From positions 395,015 through 459,014 of the forward strand of contig NZ_LPUT01000023.1 of NCBI RefSeq assembly GCF_001563475.1: DNA of 64,000 nucleotides. The letters run 5' to 3'. Below, piece by piece: positions 18,857-28,515 of this stretch. Position numbers and translations under genes: made by a program. Below the pieces are notes generated by a model. The model was not told the DNA's origin, made no database searches, and saw only the letters and a program-made list of their open reading frames with translations. Positions within the stretch are counted from its first letter, which is position 1; every line of letters starts with the position of its first letter. The DNA comes from Sporosarcina sp. HYO08 (GTDB lineage Bacteria > Bacillota > Bacilli > Bacillales_A > Planococcaceae).

Positions 18857-20164
18857 TTAGCTTCTGGCACGCGTGATGATTCGGATCGGTGTTCCTTCAA
18901 AACCAAATGCTTCCCTTAGACGGTTTTGTAAAAAGCGCTCATATGAAAAATGCATCAATTCAGGATCATTGACAAAGACGACAAATGTCGGCGGCTTCAC
19001 AGCTACTTGCGTCGTGTAATACAAGCGTAATCTTCTGCCCTTATCAGTTGGCGCTGGGTTTCTTGCAACTGCATCCTCAATGACCTCATTCAACACACTC
19101 GATTGGATGCGCAGCGCGTGGTTTTCACTAATCATCTGAATGGAATCGAAAAGGCTTTTGACTCTTTGTTTTGTTTTGGCAGAAACGAAAGCAATCGGTG
19201 CATAATCGAGAAATTGGAAGTTTTCACGAATAGATGTTGTAAACTGATTCATTGTTTTATCATCTTTTTCTACGGCATCCCATTTATTGACAACGATCAG
19301 GACACCTTTCCCAGCTTCTTCTGCATAACCGGCGATGCGCTTGTCCTGCTCACGAATCCCCTCTTCGCCGTTCAAGACGATTAAAACAACATCTGAACGG
19401 TCAATCGCTTTGAGAGCACGCAGTACACTATATTTTTCAACGTTCTCATACACTTTTCCTTTTTTACGCATACCAGCCGTATCAATAATTTTATATTTTT
19501 GTCCTTCAAATTCGTAAGCCGTATCGACTGCATCAGTTGTCGTGCCCGCTACGTTACTAACAATTGCACGCTCTTCTCCCAACAATGCATTCACGAGAGA
19601 AGATTTTCCAACATTCGGACGACCGATCAAAGAAAAGCGAATGACGTCATCTTCTATCTCTTCTTCACCTGTTTTAAAATGTGCCGCTACCGCATCGAGT
19701 AAATCACCGAGTCCGATCCCATGGGAACCCGAAATAGGGTATGGATCACCAAAACCGAGCGAGTAAAAGTCATAGATCATATCGCGCATATCGGGGTTGT
19801 CGATTTTATTGACAGCGAGTACGACAGGCTTCTTTGTTTTATATAAAATTTTAGCAACTTGTTCGTCGGCATCCGTGACACCTTCGCGGCCGTTTACGAG
19901 AAAGATGATAACATCGGCCTCGTCGATCGCAATTTCCGCCTGCAAACGGATTTGCTCTAAAAATGGCTCGTCTCCAATGTCAATGCCACCTGTATCAATT
20001 ACATTAAATTCATGCGTCAGCCAATCTGCGGAGCTATAAATTCGATCTCGCGTAACACCGGCAACGTCTTCTACAATTGAAATTCTTTCGCCAACGATTC
20101 GATTAAAAATAGTCGATTTACCGACATTAGGTCTACCGACAATTGCAACTGTTGGTTTTGTCAT
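18857..20164 (-). CDS. der: Ribosome biogenesis GTPase Der (EngA)
   Basis: 435 residues with two tandem GTPase domains and a C-terminal KH-like domain, needed for 50S subunit maturation. The first P-loop GRPNVGKST is near residue 10 and the second GRPNVGKSS near 180, each with its own DTAG/DTGG, NKxD and SAK-type motif. The start at 20164 has AAAGGA 8 bases upstream; two ATG codons just before it are too near the site. It precedes gpsA. Confidence 0.96.
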   Translation of the reverse strand: MTKPTVAIVGRPNVGKSTIFNRIVGERISIVEDVAGVTRDRIYSSADWLTHEFNVIDTGGIDIGDEPFLEQIRLQAEIAIDEADVIIFLVNGREGVTDADEQVAKILYKTKKPVVLAVNKIDNPDMRDMIYDFYSLGFGDPYPISGSHGIGLGDLLDAVAAHFKTGEEEIEDDVIRFSLIGRPNVGKSSLVNALLGEERAIVSNVAGTTTDAVDTAYEFEGQKYKIIDTAGMRKKGKVYENVEKYSVLRALKAIDRSDVVLIVLNGEEGIREQDKRIAGYAEEAGKGVLIVVNKWDAVEKDDKTMNQFTTSIRENFQFLDYAPIAFVSAKTKQRVKSLFDSIQMISENHALRIQSSVLNEVIEDAVARNPAPTDKGRRLRLYYTTQVAVKPPTFVVFVNDPELMHFSYERFLQNRLREAFGFEGTPIRIITRARS

Positions 20165-20192
20165 CATTAACATCCTTTCAACTTACACAAAC

Positions 20193-20253
20193 CGCCCGGT
20201 GATGAATGGCCGGGCGTTATTCCTGTAAGGCAAGTTTATGTCCTTACGTAAGG
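20193..20253. repeat. Two palindromes between ypfD and der
   Basis: A 7-bp hairpin CGCCCGG / CCGGGCG (20193-20216) and a 12-bp perfect palindrome CCTTACGTAAGG (20242-20253). Neither has a convincing T run. They could be an operator or leader structure ahead of der. Confidence 0.4.
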
Positions 20254-20272
20254 GTTCAAACATAAATACCCC

Positions 20273-20309
20273 AAAAAAAGATGATGATGCCCGTTAAAGC
20301 ACCATCACC
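20273..20309 (-). terminator. Terminator after ypfD
   Basis: An 11-bp stem with two G-U pairs (GGTGATGGTGC / GCATCATCATC), followed by seven T residues on the minus strand. Confidence 0.85.
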
Positions 20310-20333
20310 ATGTACCAATTATGACAGCTACTA

Positions 20334-21476
20334 TTATTTCGTGAATTTTTTGAGCTGATCACCAATGACATCACTTAATGAAAAACCAGACGCTTCTTCC
20401 GGCATTTCATAATCCGAAAAAGAACTGTCAACTTCTTTTTCGATCAGATCCTTAATGCTCAATGAAAGACGCTTTTCATCCGCATTCACATCAAGAACCT
20501 TCACGTTGACTGTCTGTCCTTCCTCCAACACTTCATGCGGTGTACCGATATGTTTGTGGGAGATACGAGAGATGTGGACAAGTCCTTCAACACTAGGGAA
20601 TACTTCAACAAATGCACCATACGAGACAAGACGCTTAACAGTTCCTTCAAGCGTTGAACCTTTTGGTGCTTTCTCCTCGATCCCTTCCCACGGTCCGGGA
20701 AGGGTTTCTTTAATGGATAAAGAGATTCTTTCTGAATCGCGGTCAACTGATAAAACTTTAACCGTAACCTGATCTCCTTCTTTTAACACGTCCGAAACTT
20801 TTTCAACATGCTCGTGAGATAATTGAGAAATGTGGACAAGTCCATCTACACCGCCGATGTCAACAAAAGCACCGAATGATGCAAGTCTTTGGACAACACC
20901 TTCAAGTACTTGCCCCTCTTTTAAGCCTTCTAACACTTCACCTTTTTTCGCTGCTTTTTCCTCTTGAACGACTGCGCGATGTGAAAGGATGAGACGATTT
21001 TTCTCTTTGTCCATTTCAACGATTTTAAATGTCATCGTTTTTCCTTTGTACTCATCAAATGATTCAACGAAATAATCTTCAACAAGCGATGCAGGGATAA
21101 AACCTCGTACGCCCAAGTCGACAACTAAACCGCCTTTTACAACATCTTTTACTTCTGTTTCAACGGTTTCTTGGTTATTAAATTTCTCTTCCAACGAACC
21201 CCATGCATTTTCTGCATCGACTTTTCGTTTGGATAAAACATAATTGCCTTCTTCAACTTTCATAATCATTAAGTCGAGCTCATCGCCAACTTCAACGACA
21301 TCTGAAGCTTTTTCAATGTGAAGGCTAGACAACTCACTGATCGGAATCACCCCGTCATATGGCGCCCCACTAATTTCAACCGTTACCGATTTATCTTCAA
21401 TTTTTATTACTTTTCCGGTAACACGATCTCCTTCACTGTAGACGTTTTCATTTTCCAAATTCAACTCTTCAGTCAT
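20334..21476 (-). CDS. ypfD: YpfD, S1-domain RNA-binding protein
   Basis: 380 residues with four S1 domains at roughly 15-85, 100-170, 185-255 and 270-340. The third and fourth are the most canonical ([19 protein letters not shown] and [20 protein letters not shown]). It is the Bacillus counterpart of ribosomal protein S1, shorter than the six-domain E. coli protein, and probably contacts mRNA. The ATG follows GGAGGAGG. A terminator separates it from der downstream. Confidence 0.93.
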   Translation of the reverse strand: MTEELNLENENVYSEGDRVTGKVIKIEDKSVTVEISGAPYDGVIPISELSSLHIEKASDVVEVGDELDLMIMKVEEGNYVLSKRKVDAENAWGSLEEKFNNQETVETEVKDVVKGGLVVDLGVRGFIPASLVEDYFVESFDEYKGKTMTFKIVEMDKEKNRLILSHRAVVQEEKAAKKGEVLEGLKEGQVLEGVVQRLASFGAFVDIGGVDGLVHISQLSHEHVEKVSDVLKEGDQVTVKVLSVDRDSERISLSIKETLPGPWEGIEEKAPKGSTLEGTVKRLVSYGAFVEVFPSVEGLVHISRISHKHIGTPHEVLEEGQTVNVKVLDVNADEKRLSLSIKDLIEKEVDSSFSDYEMPEEASGFSLSDVIGDQLKKFTK

Positions 21477-21556
21477 ATGTAGTCCTCCTCCATAAAGAAT
21501 CCTACTTCTATATTATGCGAATCTATTCATAAAAACAAAAAATTACCCTTGAGGAT

Positions 21557-22138
21557 TCATTTATTTTGTTCAATTAACTTGCGTATTTCATCCATGATCG
21601 CTGCTGTGACTTCTTCGGCAGACGCTTTTTGTTCACGATAAGACGTTACATCCAGTGGTTTTCCATAGACAACCTTTAATTTTTTAAACGGCTTGTACGG
21701 ACCAATAATCGCACATGGCATGACATGGGCATTTCCTTTGAGCGCAAAAAAACCAGCACCTGCCAGCCCTTTTCCGAGCTCTCCGCTTTTACTCCTTGTT
21801 CCTTCCGGAAAAAGTCCAACTACTTCCCCGTTTCGTAAAAGCTTTAATGCTGTTCTAAATGCCTCTCGGTCACTCATTCCTCTTTTAACCGGGAACGCAT
21901 TTACATTCGGCAAGATGTTCTTTAAGACCGGAACATGAAATAGTTCTTCTTTTGCCATAAAATGAACCGTTCTAGGACTTGTAAGGCCAACTACAGGCGG
22001 GTCTACGTTAGAAATATGATTCGAACAAAGAAGAACACCCCCTTCTTTCGGGAAATTTTCCTTGCCAATGACCTGAATTCTATACAGCGGAGAAAATATC
22101 AAACTGCATAGCGCTTTGCCAAATGGATATAAATTCAT
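21557..22138 (-). CDS. plsC: 1-acyl-sn-glycerol-3-phosphate acyltransferase
   Basis: 193-residue PlsC-type acyltransferase. It carries the catalytic NHISNVD (H41-x4-D46) and FPEGTRSKSGEL for glycerol-phosphate binding, with a hydrophobic N-terminus for membrane association. It probably acylates lysophosphatidate to phosphatidate. Its start overlaps the cmk stop by 4 bases. B. subtilis has no such gene at this place; its plsC is elsewhere, so the exact acyl acceptor is inferred from motifs only. Confidence 0.88.
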   Translation of the reverse strand: MNLYPFGKALCSLIFSPLYRIQVIGKENFPKEGGVLLCSNHISNVDPPVVGLTSPRTVHFMAKEELFHVPVLKNILPNVNAFPVKRGMSDREAFRTALKLLRNGEVVGLFPEGTRSKSGELGKGLAGAGFFALKGNAHVMPCAIIGPYKPFKKLKVVYGKPLDVTSYREQKASAEEVTAAIMDEIRKLIEQNK

Positions 22139-22812
22139 CGACGAACCCTCTCTTCGGCAAGTTCTTTAATGCGCTCGGCCACTTCTTCAATTGTCATAAA
22201 AGTCGTGTCAATGCGTATTGCGTCCGCCGCCTGTCTTAGCGGCGACACCGCTCTCTCCGAATCTATCTGATCTCTTTTTATAATTTCAGCAGTCAATTGT
22301 TCAAGTGGTGTTGAAATCCCTCTTTTTTCATTTTCTAAAAAGCGTCTTTTCGCTCTTTCTTCGGCCGTTGCAGTCATGAATACTTTTAAATCAGCATTTG
22401 GAAGCACGTCTGTCCCGATGTCTCTTCCGTCCATGACAACATTTGTTTGAGCTGCCAAGAGGCGCTGATTTTCCACCATTTGTTTTCGAACCCCGTTATG
22501 TGAAGCAACTAGCGAAACTTTTTCTGTAACTTCCCGGGAACGAATCGCCTCAGATACATCCTGTCCATCTAAAACAACACGCTGTCCATCTTGAGAAGGA
22601 TGTAATACAATTTCCGTCTTAAGAAGCAAATTCGCCATTTGTTCACCGTTAGTAGTATCTATGTTTTCAAGCAACGCCTTATGCGTTAATGCACGATACA
22701 TTGCACCCGTATCAATGTACGTAAATCCAAGTTTCTCAGCCGTTATTTTCGCTATCGTACTTTTTCCGGCTGCCGCAGGTCCATCGATTGCGATTTGAAT
22801 ACCTTTTGACAT
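22135..22812 (-). CDS. cmk: Cytidylate kinase
   Basis: 225 residues. It phosphorylates CMP and dCMP. P-loop GPAAAGKST is at residues 11-19, and DTGAMYRALTHKA and DGRDIGTDVLPNAD are CMP-kinase specific. The start at 22812 gives the normal family length; its ribosome site (GGGGG) is rather distant. An upstream in-frame start at 22944 lies inside ypfA and is rejected. It overlaps the acyltransferase gene. Confidence 0.94.
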   Translation of the reverse strand: MSKGIQIAIDGPAAAGKSTIAKITAEKLGFTYIDTGAMYRALTHKALLENIDTTNGEQMANLLLKTEIVLHPSQDGQRVVLDGQDVSEAIRSREVTEKVSLVASHNGVRKQMVENQRLLAAQTNVVMDGRDIGTDVLPNADLKVFMTATAEERAKRRFLENEKRGISTPLEQLTAEIIKRDQIDSERAVSPLRQAADAIRIDTTFMTIEEVAERIKELAEERVRR

Positions 22813-22856
22813 TTCTTCATCTACCCCCGTTGTCAAGTCGAAAATATTGTAACATA

Positions 22857-22894
22857 TAGAAAAGGGAAAAGTCCTCCTAGAGTAGACTTTTCCC
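22857..22894 (-). terminator. Terminator after ypfA
   Basis: GGGAAAAGTC / GACTTTTCCC stem with an 11-base loop and TTTTCTAT tail, between ypfA and cmk. Confidence 0.8.
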
Positions 22895-22904
22895 GATTCA
22901 TTTT

Positions 22905-23543
22905 CTATTTTTCGTTTCGTAATTGCAGCTGACGCAAAAAACAAAAGCGAATGATTAGTTGACGTTCGTCCTCTTTTATCTCATCAAATTGAATGGGGGC
23001 AATTGTCCGTCCATCTTTTTCAACGACCCGAACAACACTACCCTTGGTCTGAACATATTCGATTTCATCATTTGGAAATGGCAGTACGATCGTTAACTCA
23101 ATTTGTTCAAAGACCGAAAACGAAGCACCATCCCGAAGAATTAAGGCAATCCCGCCTCCGCTTATGTCTTTTGCAACAAATTGTTCATACGAGTCGTCGT
23201 ATTTGACCGCAACATCAACTGGCGTTTCTACTCTAACATATTCACGTCGTTGAATTTTATTAAGCTTATCATTTCCCGGGTAAAATAAAGTTAACATGGG
23301 AATTTGCTGCTTCAAACGACCAATAATTTTTGTGTCAAACTGAAAAGAATCTTTTTGATCATCCGTAAATGTTGCGGTTATCTCCGTTCCGTTTGTCATA
23401 AAAGCTGTCCTTCCAGTATCGACTTGAATCGGATAATCAATCATAAAGCATTGATCCCCTAAGTCAACGACTTTACTTTTATAATGCTTTTTTTCATCTT
23501 GATCATGAGTCACTAATGAAATGATAGATCCAATTGAAAGCAT
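22905..23543 (-). CDS. ypfA: YpfA, PilZ-domain c-di-GMP receptor
   Basis: 212 residues with an N-terminal YcgR-like beta domain and a C-terminal PilZ domain. Both c-di-GMP signatures are intact: R100-EYV-R104 and D126-IS-GG. In B. subtilis the homologue (YpfA/MotI) binds c-di-GMP and acts on the flagellar stator MotA to stop rotation. That role is plausible here, since cheR shows a chemotaxis system. It has its own terminator before cmk. Confidence 0.92.
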   Translation of the reverse strand: MLSIGSIISLVTHDQDEKKHYKSKVVDLGDQCFMIDYPIQVDTGRTAFMTNGTEITATFTDDQKDSFQFDTKIIGRLKQQIPMLTLFYPGNDKLNKIQRREYVRVETPVDVAVKYDDSYEQFVAKDISGGGIALILRDGASFSVFEQIELTIVLPFPNDEIEYVQTKGSVVRVVEKDGRTIAPIQFDEIKEDERQLIIRFCFLRQLQLRNEK

Positions 23544-23614
23544 TTTCCATCACCACCAGCCTGCTTTTCCCTTTATTATGACATGGTAGGATAAATATTC
23601 CAATCGTCAGATAA

Positions 23615-23651
23615 CAAGAACCCCGCTTCGTTAATAAAACAAAAGCGGGGA
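23615..23651 (-). terminator. Terminator after ypeB
   Basis: CCCCGCTT / AAGCGGGG stem, 14-base loop, T-rich tail on the minus strand. Confidence 0.8.
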
Positions 23652-23676
23652 GTCATTCTCATGATAGGGGTTTCTC

Positions 23677-24963
23677 TTATTTTAACTTCTCGGTTTTGAT
23701 CACTTCTTTGGTTTCCGTATCAACGATCACTGCATAAGTGCCGACTTTTCCATTTTCGTCCATCGTGACTGTTAAATAATGCGCCAGACGTTGTTCCAGT
23801 CGATCATTTTCAACATAAGCGAGTTCGTTTTCTGCAATATGAACGCCTGAATGGAAAAATGTATTCCAATCGATTTGTACCATAGGCTGTGGTGCTGTCT
23901 TTTCTTTACGGATGTATTCTGATGCATCTAATCCTACAATTTGTCCATTATCCTTCGCTACTTTCAAATGAATAACATCTGAAAACACTTTTGCTTTATA
24001 TTCCGGTTCAATCCGAACATAGACCAAATGCCAAGACGTATCGTTTTCCCGAGCCTCCTCGTAAACGACATCTTTATACCCTGCATTTTTTAAAAATGTT
24101 TCCGTTTTTTGCTTAATTTCTTCAAAAGGCAAAACCTCTTTACCAAATGGTCTTTCTGAAAGATAGGATAGGACATGTCCCCCTTTTTCAGTAATGTCAA
24201 TGTAGCTGACGGATTGATTTTCCGCGAAACGAATATGGTAAAAAGGATAGGGTGATCCCGGTTTACTCATTTCCACACCGACGACTTCATTTGATACATT
24301 CGGAAATAACTGTTTAAAACGCTCAATTGCTTGTTCTTTTGTTACTTTTTCATCTTTCATATCCCGTAAATCTTTTTTCTTCATAGAATCAGACTCACTT
24401 GCAGTTAACGGAAAGTCGCTTTCTGTATATTGTTTAACGGTAGTCCCCATTTTCTTCCAGTCATGACCTGAATGTTCGGCATCCAACTTTCTGCGCCACT
24501 CATCCATTGTTAGTCTTCCGCCAACCATCCCATTTGTAGCAACCTCCCATTCTTCTGCCATCGCTGAAAGGTTGTTGGATGCTTGAGACATGACTTTGTG
24601 ATACTCCTGATGATTCGTTATATTGTCATTTTCTTTTGCATAGTTCCCTAGTCTGCTTAAATAATTCATCCAAGAGGTAGAAAAACTTGGATCTATCGGC
24701 AGCGAAGCAACGGAACTTTGAATATCTGCCGATAATCGCCAAATATCTTCACGTGCTTTTGAAGACCCTTCCGCCTCATTGAATAATAATGTTTTCTTTA
24801 CTGCTGTATCAAGTGCGCTCAGTTTTTCAGAAGCATCCGCCATATGATTTGCATATTGGCCGCTTAATGCGATTGACAAGCTTTCATTTTCTTTTACTTT
24901 CCCGTAAGAAAAAATAGCTAACGCGACAAGCGCGTAAGATAATACAAAAATGACTTTTTTCAT
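23677..24963 (-). CDS. ypeB: YpeB, germination protein required for SleB
   Basis: 428 residues: an N-terminal membrane anchor (residues 2-20), a helical domain, then PepSY-like repeats (for example the DITEKGGHVLSYLSERPF and VDTETKEVIKTEK regions). In Bacillus YpeB stabilises and localises the cortex-lytic enzyme SleB in dormant spores. The ATG at 24963 matches the homologue's N-terminus but has no visible ribosome site. The nearest GGGAGG, 44 bases upstream, leads a different frame. It lies 69 bases after sleB, the usual bicistron. Confidence 0.92.
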   Translation of the reverse strand: MKKVIFVLSYALVALAIFSYGKVKENESLSIALSGQYANHMADASEKLSALDTAVKKTLLFNEAEGSSKAREDIWRLSADIQSSVASLPIDPSFSTSWMNYLSRLGNYAKENDNITNHQEYHKVMSQASNNLSAMAEEWEVATNGMVGGRLTMDEWRRKLDAEHSGHDWKKMGTTVKQYTESDFPLTASESDSMKKKDLRDMKDEKVTKEQAIERFKQLFPNVSNEVVGVEMSKPGSPYPFYHIRFAENQSVSYIDITEKGGHVLSYLSERPFGKEVLPFEEIKQKTETFLKNAGYKDVVYEEARENDTSWHLVYVRIEPEYKAKVFSDVIHLKVAKDNGQIVGLDASEYIRKEKTAPQPMVQIDWNTFFHSGVHIAENELAYVENDRLEQRLAHYLTVTMDENGKVGTYAVIVDTETKEVIKTEKLK

Positions 24964-25032
24964 AAGTAGAGCAAAACATTGCCGAGAGATGATGGCTACC
25001 CGGTAATTTTCGCATATCCTCCCTTCCGCGGT

Positions 25033-25818
25033 TTAACTACAAAAGATATGCAGTCCAATTTTCTTGATTTGCGGTCTTGACCAAATCCATTTGCTCGTTG
25101 CCGTTATCGGATTAAAATAGTAAATGGCATTTTCTGACGGGTCCCAGCCGTTAATCGCATCTAGTACAGCCTCTTTTGCCCGCTCATTTGGTGTAAGCCA
25201 TATTTGTCCATCAGCGACTGCAGTGAACGCAAGCGGTTGGAAAATGACACCGCTCACCGTGTTCGGGAAGTCGGGGTGTTCTACTCGGTTTAAAATGACT
25301 GCTGCCACTGCGACTTGTCCTTCATACGGTTCCCCTCGCGCCTCGCCGTATACAGCATTGGCCATTAACTGAATGTCTTGTTCAGAGTATTTTGATGGTA
25401 ATTGCGTGTTTTCTTTTTTGCCAGCACCTTTTGAAACTTGATTGGCCAATGGTTTTCCCCCATAGTGGGAAAACTTATTGCCTTTGTTTAAATTATCCTT
25501 TACAAATTTCTCATCATATTTGGATACTTCCGAAAGCTTCTTTTTTGTTTTTGCTCCGGCAATCCCATCCACTGGAAGGCCATATTGATCTTGAAAGTTT
25601 CTTAGTGCCCAATAGGTTCCATAGCCGAAGTTCCCATCAATAGAACCAGTATAATAACCGATGTATTGAAGTCTTGCTTGCAATTCTATAACGTCATCGC
25701 CCTTTGCTCCACGTGCAATTTCCTGTGCACTAAACGCACCAATTTGGATCGGTGAAGTTATGTATGCACATCCTAGCAGAAGGACAATGGTCATCAAATG
25801 GATGACTACTTTTTTCAA
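25033..25818 (-). CDS. sleB: SleB, spore cortex-lytic enzyme
   Basis: 261 residues. A signal peptide (about 1-29) is followed by a peptidoglycan-binding domain of two helical repeats (ELQARLQYIGYYTGSIDGNFG) and a C-terminal SleB lytic transglycosylase domain with NAVYGEARGEPYEGQVAVAAV. It digests cortex peptidoglycan containing muramic-delta-lactam during germination. The start is TTG at 25818, 8 bases after GGAGG. It is normally transcribed in the forespore by SigmaG; no clear SigmaG promoter could be read upstream. Confidence 0.95.
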   Translation of the reverse strand: MKKVVIHLMTIVLLLGCAYITSPIQIGAFSAQEIARGAKGDDVIELQARLQYIGYYTGSIDGNFGYGTYWALRNFQDQYGLPVDGIAGAKTKKKLSEVSKYDEKFVKDNLNKGNKFSHYGGKPLANQVSKGAGKKENTQLPSKYSEQDIQLMANAVYGEARGEPYEGQVAVAAVILNRVEHPDFPNTVSGVIFQPLAFTAVADGQIWLTPNERAKEAVLDAINGWDPSENAIYYFNPITATSKWIWSRPQIKKIGLHIFCS

Positions 25819-25870
25819 ATTTCATTCCTCCTTTTTGATATAGTCTGTCCAAAGTTTTCTGTTTTATAAA

Positions 25871-25901
25871 ATAAAAAAAGACCTCTAGTGTGAGAGATCT
25901 T
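25871..25901 (-). terminator. Terminator after prsW
   Basis: AAGATCTCT / AGAGGTCTT stem (one G-U pair), then TTTTTTTATTTTAT on the minus strand. Confidence 0.82.
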
Positions 25902-25931
25902 GAATTAGCTCTGTAACTCTACATTTTCATT

Positions 25932-26600
25932 TCACTGCGCTTTCTGCCTAAATTGTTGCAGCGCAAAAGTATGTGCCTGCTTGACCCTCGATAGGCCAAA
26001 CCACCATAGAAATAACATAAAAGGGACCATTAAATAAATCCACAAAGCAGAGAAGGCAAGAATTCCATTATAGATCAGATGAAGGCTATAAGGGGCTAAA
26101 AAAGCAACAAAAAGAATAAACCGATTGTTCTTGACCGCAAATTTAGCTTTTCCAAAATAGTAGCCCATTACGACGCCAAACAATGCGTGACTGGAAACTG
26201 GCAAGAGGGCGCGGAGAAATGCGGTATCTAGTCCAAAGGCAAGTAAGTAAATAATATTTTCAACTGTCGCAAAGCCAAGCGACACGCTTGCGCCAAACAA
26301 AATACCGTCATAAGCATCTTCAAATTTCACATGTCTAAAAATCGCAATTAAGAGAATAAGCCATTTGAAAAACTCTTCTAACCCACTCGTAAAAATAACG
26401 TTACGAAAGAAATAGTTTAAAAAAATATTTTCTTCCTCGAAAACATGTTGGATAAATAGAATGGGGAATGTCATGACTGCTCCATAGATAAATGTATGAA
26501 CAAGGATACGCGACGGTTCTTTTGCAATTTGTTTTCGTAAATAAAAGTAGCTAAATAACGCCAATCCCGGCGCAATCGCTACTGTAAACAAGATGAACAT
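25932..26600 (-). CDS. prsW: PrsW, intramembrane metalloprotease
   Basis: 222 residues, seven to eight hydrophobic segments. The conserved EEFFKW pair of glutamates lies near residue 75 and SHALFGVVMGY supplies the histidine. In B. subtilis PrsW makes the first cut in anti-sigma factor RsiW in response to envelope stress. RsiW/SigW are not in this window, and the RsiX protein downstream is a different anti-sigma factor, so the substrate is inference. The ATG follows GGGGAGCGG. Confidence 0.9.
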   Translation of the reverse strand: MFILFTVAIAPGLALFSYFYLRKQIAKEPSRILVHTFIYGAVMTFPILFIQHVFEEENIFLNYFFRNVIFTSGLEEFFKWLILLIAIFRHVKFEDAYDGILFGASVSLGFATVENIIYLLAFGLDTAFLRALLPVSSHALFGVVMGYYFGKAKFAVKNNRFILFVAFLAPYSLHLIYNGILAFSALWIYLMVPFMLFLWWFGLSRVKQAHTFALQQFRQKAQ

Positions 26601-26668
26601 CCGCTCCCCACCCCTTTTCCATTCTTTCCCATTATATCATTTACTCTTATAACTATGACGGAACAGAC

Positions 26669-26709
26669 AAAAAAGCTGCCCAAATTTAACATTCGTTTTA
26701 GGCAGCTTT
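26669..26709 (-). terminator. Terminator after ypdA
   Basis: AAAGCTGCC / GGCAGCTTT stem with a 20-base loop and T run, 4 bases past the ypdA stop. Confidence 0.82.
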
Positions 26710-26713
26710 CCAT

Positions 26714-27688
26714 TTACTTCACAATAGCTCTTTTTTCTTTGATCGATTGGGCAATTTGTTCGCCATGGAATCGGCCATTTTCAATAAAAATTTTATTTGC
26801 ATTATTGCCCGCTGCAATGACACCAGCAATATAAAGACCTTCTACAGTCGTTTCCATCGTTTCTTCATTAAAAATCGGCTGACCTGTTTCCGAGTCAATT
26901 TCAATGCCTATTTTTTCAAAGAAATAATAATCCGGATGATAGCCAATCATCGCGAATACTGCATCACTTGGAACGATAAAAGTTTTCTCTTCCTGCTCAA
27001 TGAGAACCGATGACTCTGTAATCCGGACGACATTCGCATTAAACAGCATATTAATTTTCCCACTTCGTACTAAACTGTCGAATTCTGGTAAAATCCAAGG
27101 TTTAATACTGGGAGAATAGGTAGAGCCACGGTAAACGACTGTTACTTCTGCACCTGCCCGCACTAATTCAATAGCAGCATCAATTGCAGAGTTTTTCCCG
27201 CCGATGATCGCAACCTGTTGCTGAAAGTATGGATGCGCTTCTTTAAAGTAATGGAAAACATGCGGCAATTCTTCACCTTCAACATTCAGCATATTCGGCT
27301 GATCATAATAACCTGTTGCAACTACTACTTTTTTAGCAGCATATTCTGCTTTTGACGTCACAACGCGAAAGTATTCTGATTGTTTGACAATATCTTCTAC
27401 TTTTTCAAAACTGTTGATTGATATTCCCTTTGCCTCTGCAACGTGGCGGTAGTAAACGAGCGCATCGTTCCGCTTTGGCTTTTCTTTCGCAGTAATGAAT
27501 GGGATATCCCCAATTGACAATTTAATACTTGAACTGAAAAATGTTTGATGAGTGGGATAGTTGTAAATCGAATTCACAATATTTCCTTTTTCAATGACAA
27601 GTACATCCAAACCTAGTTTCTGTATTTCAATCGCAGCTGAAAGACCACAGGGCCCTCCCCCAACAATAATGACATCTTTTTGAATCAT
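26714..27688 (-). CDS. ypdA: YpdA, bacillithiol disulfide reductase
   Basis: 324 residues, identical in length to B. subtilis YpdA. It is a flavoprotein of the thioredoxin-reductase fold: FAD-binding VGGGPCGLSAAIE at residues ~8-20, NADPH-binding IGGKNSAIDAAIE near 170, and a C-terminal GLYIAGVIAAG. The cysteine in GGGPCG is the conserved catalytic Cys in this family. It recycles bacillithiol disulfide with NADPH. The start at 27688 has AAGG upstream; an extended start is rejected. Confidence 0.92.
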   Translation of the reverse strand: MIQKDVIIVGGGPCGLSAAIEIQKLGLDVLVIEKGNIVNSIYNYPTHQTFFSSSIKLSIGDIPFITAKEKPKRNDALVYYRHVAEAKGISINSFEKVEDIVKQSEYFRVVTSKAEYAAKKVVVATGYYDQPNMLNVEGEELPHVFHYFKEAHPYFQQQVAIIGGKNSAIDAAIELVRAGAEVTVVYRGSTYSPSIKPWILPEFDSLVRSGKINMLFNANVVRITESSVLIEQEEKTFIVPSDAVFAMIGYHPDYYFFEKIGIEIDSETGQPIFNEETMETTVEGLYIAGVIAAGNNANKIFIENGRFHGEQIAQSIKEKRAIVK

Positions 27689-27714
27689 GTTACCTTGCAC
27701 CCCTTTAATGAACT

Positions 27715-28494
27715 TCACCCACCGTAAATAATTGTTATCAAATGACATTCGGGATCGGCACCGAGCCGAAGCGGCAATGTGGAAGTGCCATATCCGTTAC
27801 TAATGAGCTGCCCAGATCCTTCATTCACTTGGAATGTTCCTTTTTCCGCAAGTCCAAACTTTCCAATTCGAATTTGTCCGCCATGTGTGTGTCCGGCTAG
27901 CATTAAATCCGGCTGTATATAATTGGAAACTTTACGGAATAATGATGGGTTATGTGTTACTAATATCATATTCTCATAATTCTCACTATACTGGACTGCT
28001 TTTCCAATATCGACCTTTCCGCTTGATGGATCATCTATTCCACAAATTCCCCAACTTGGATGTTTTGGGATCTGCATGATTTCATTGTCGAGAATGCTTC
28101 CGCCTCGGCGCTTCATAATGTCTCGAATTGCCTGTTCACTTACTTCCCGATCATTATTTCCCCAAACGTAAAAGAGCGGTCCAAGCTCCGAAAGTTGCTG
28201 TACATTCTGTTCAATCCGTGCTAACGGGACGCCCTTTTCCGCTAAATCCCCACCAACAATGACAACATCCGGTTTTTCCTGGCTTAATACTTTCGAAACT
28301 AATTTCTCGTCAATTTTTCGTCGATGAATATCAGAAATGAAAAAGACAGACAGCTTTTTTGCTTGCTTACTTCTTGTTCCAATGATCATTTCCTGGGTAA
28401 TCACATTTCTTTTTCTCGCATTGATGAACATAAAAAGGAAAAAGCCAAAAATAAAAGAAAGAGATGTCCAGACTATTTTCTTAAACGTAATCAT
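27715..28494 (-). CDS. ypbG: Membrane-anchored metallophosphoesterase (YpbG-like)
   Basis: 259 residues with one N-terminal membrane segment (about 8-26) and an extracytoplasmic or membrane-proximal calcineurin-type phosphoesterase domain. Metal ligands are visible as SDIHRR, VGGDLAEKG, WGNNDRE, THNP and GHTHGGQ. The start at 28494 has GGAAGGTGG upstream. A longer reading frame would begin inside a palindromic repeat. It ends 26 bases before ypdA. The physiological substrate is unknown. Confidence 0.88.
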   Translation of the reverse strand: MITFKKIVWTSLSFIFGFFLFMFINARKRNVITQEMIIGTRSKQAKKLSVFFISDIHRRKIDEKLVSKVLSQEKPDVVIVGGDLAEKGVPLARIEQNVQQLSELGPLFYVWGNNDREVSEQAIRDIMKRRGGSILDNEIMQIPKHPSWGICGIDDPSSGKVDIGKAVQYSENYENMILVTHNPSLFRKVSNYIQPDLMLAGHTHGGQIRIGKFGLAEKGTFQVNEGSGQLISNGYGTSTLPLRLGADPECHLITIIYGG

Positions 28495-28515
28495 GCGCCA
28501 CCTTCCATTTGAAAA

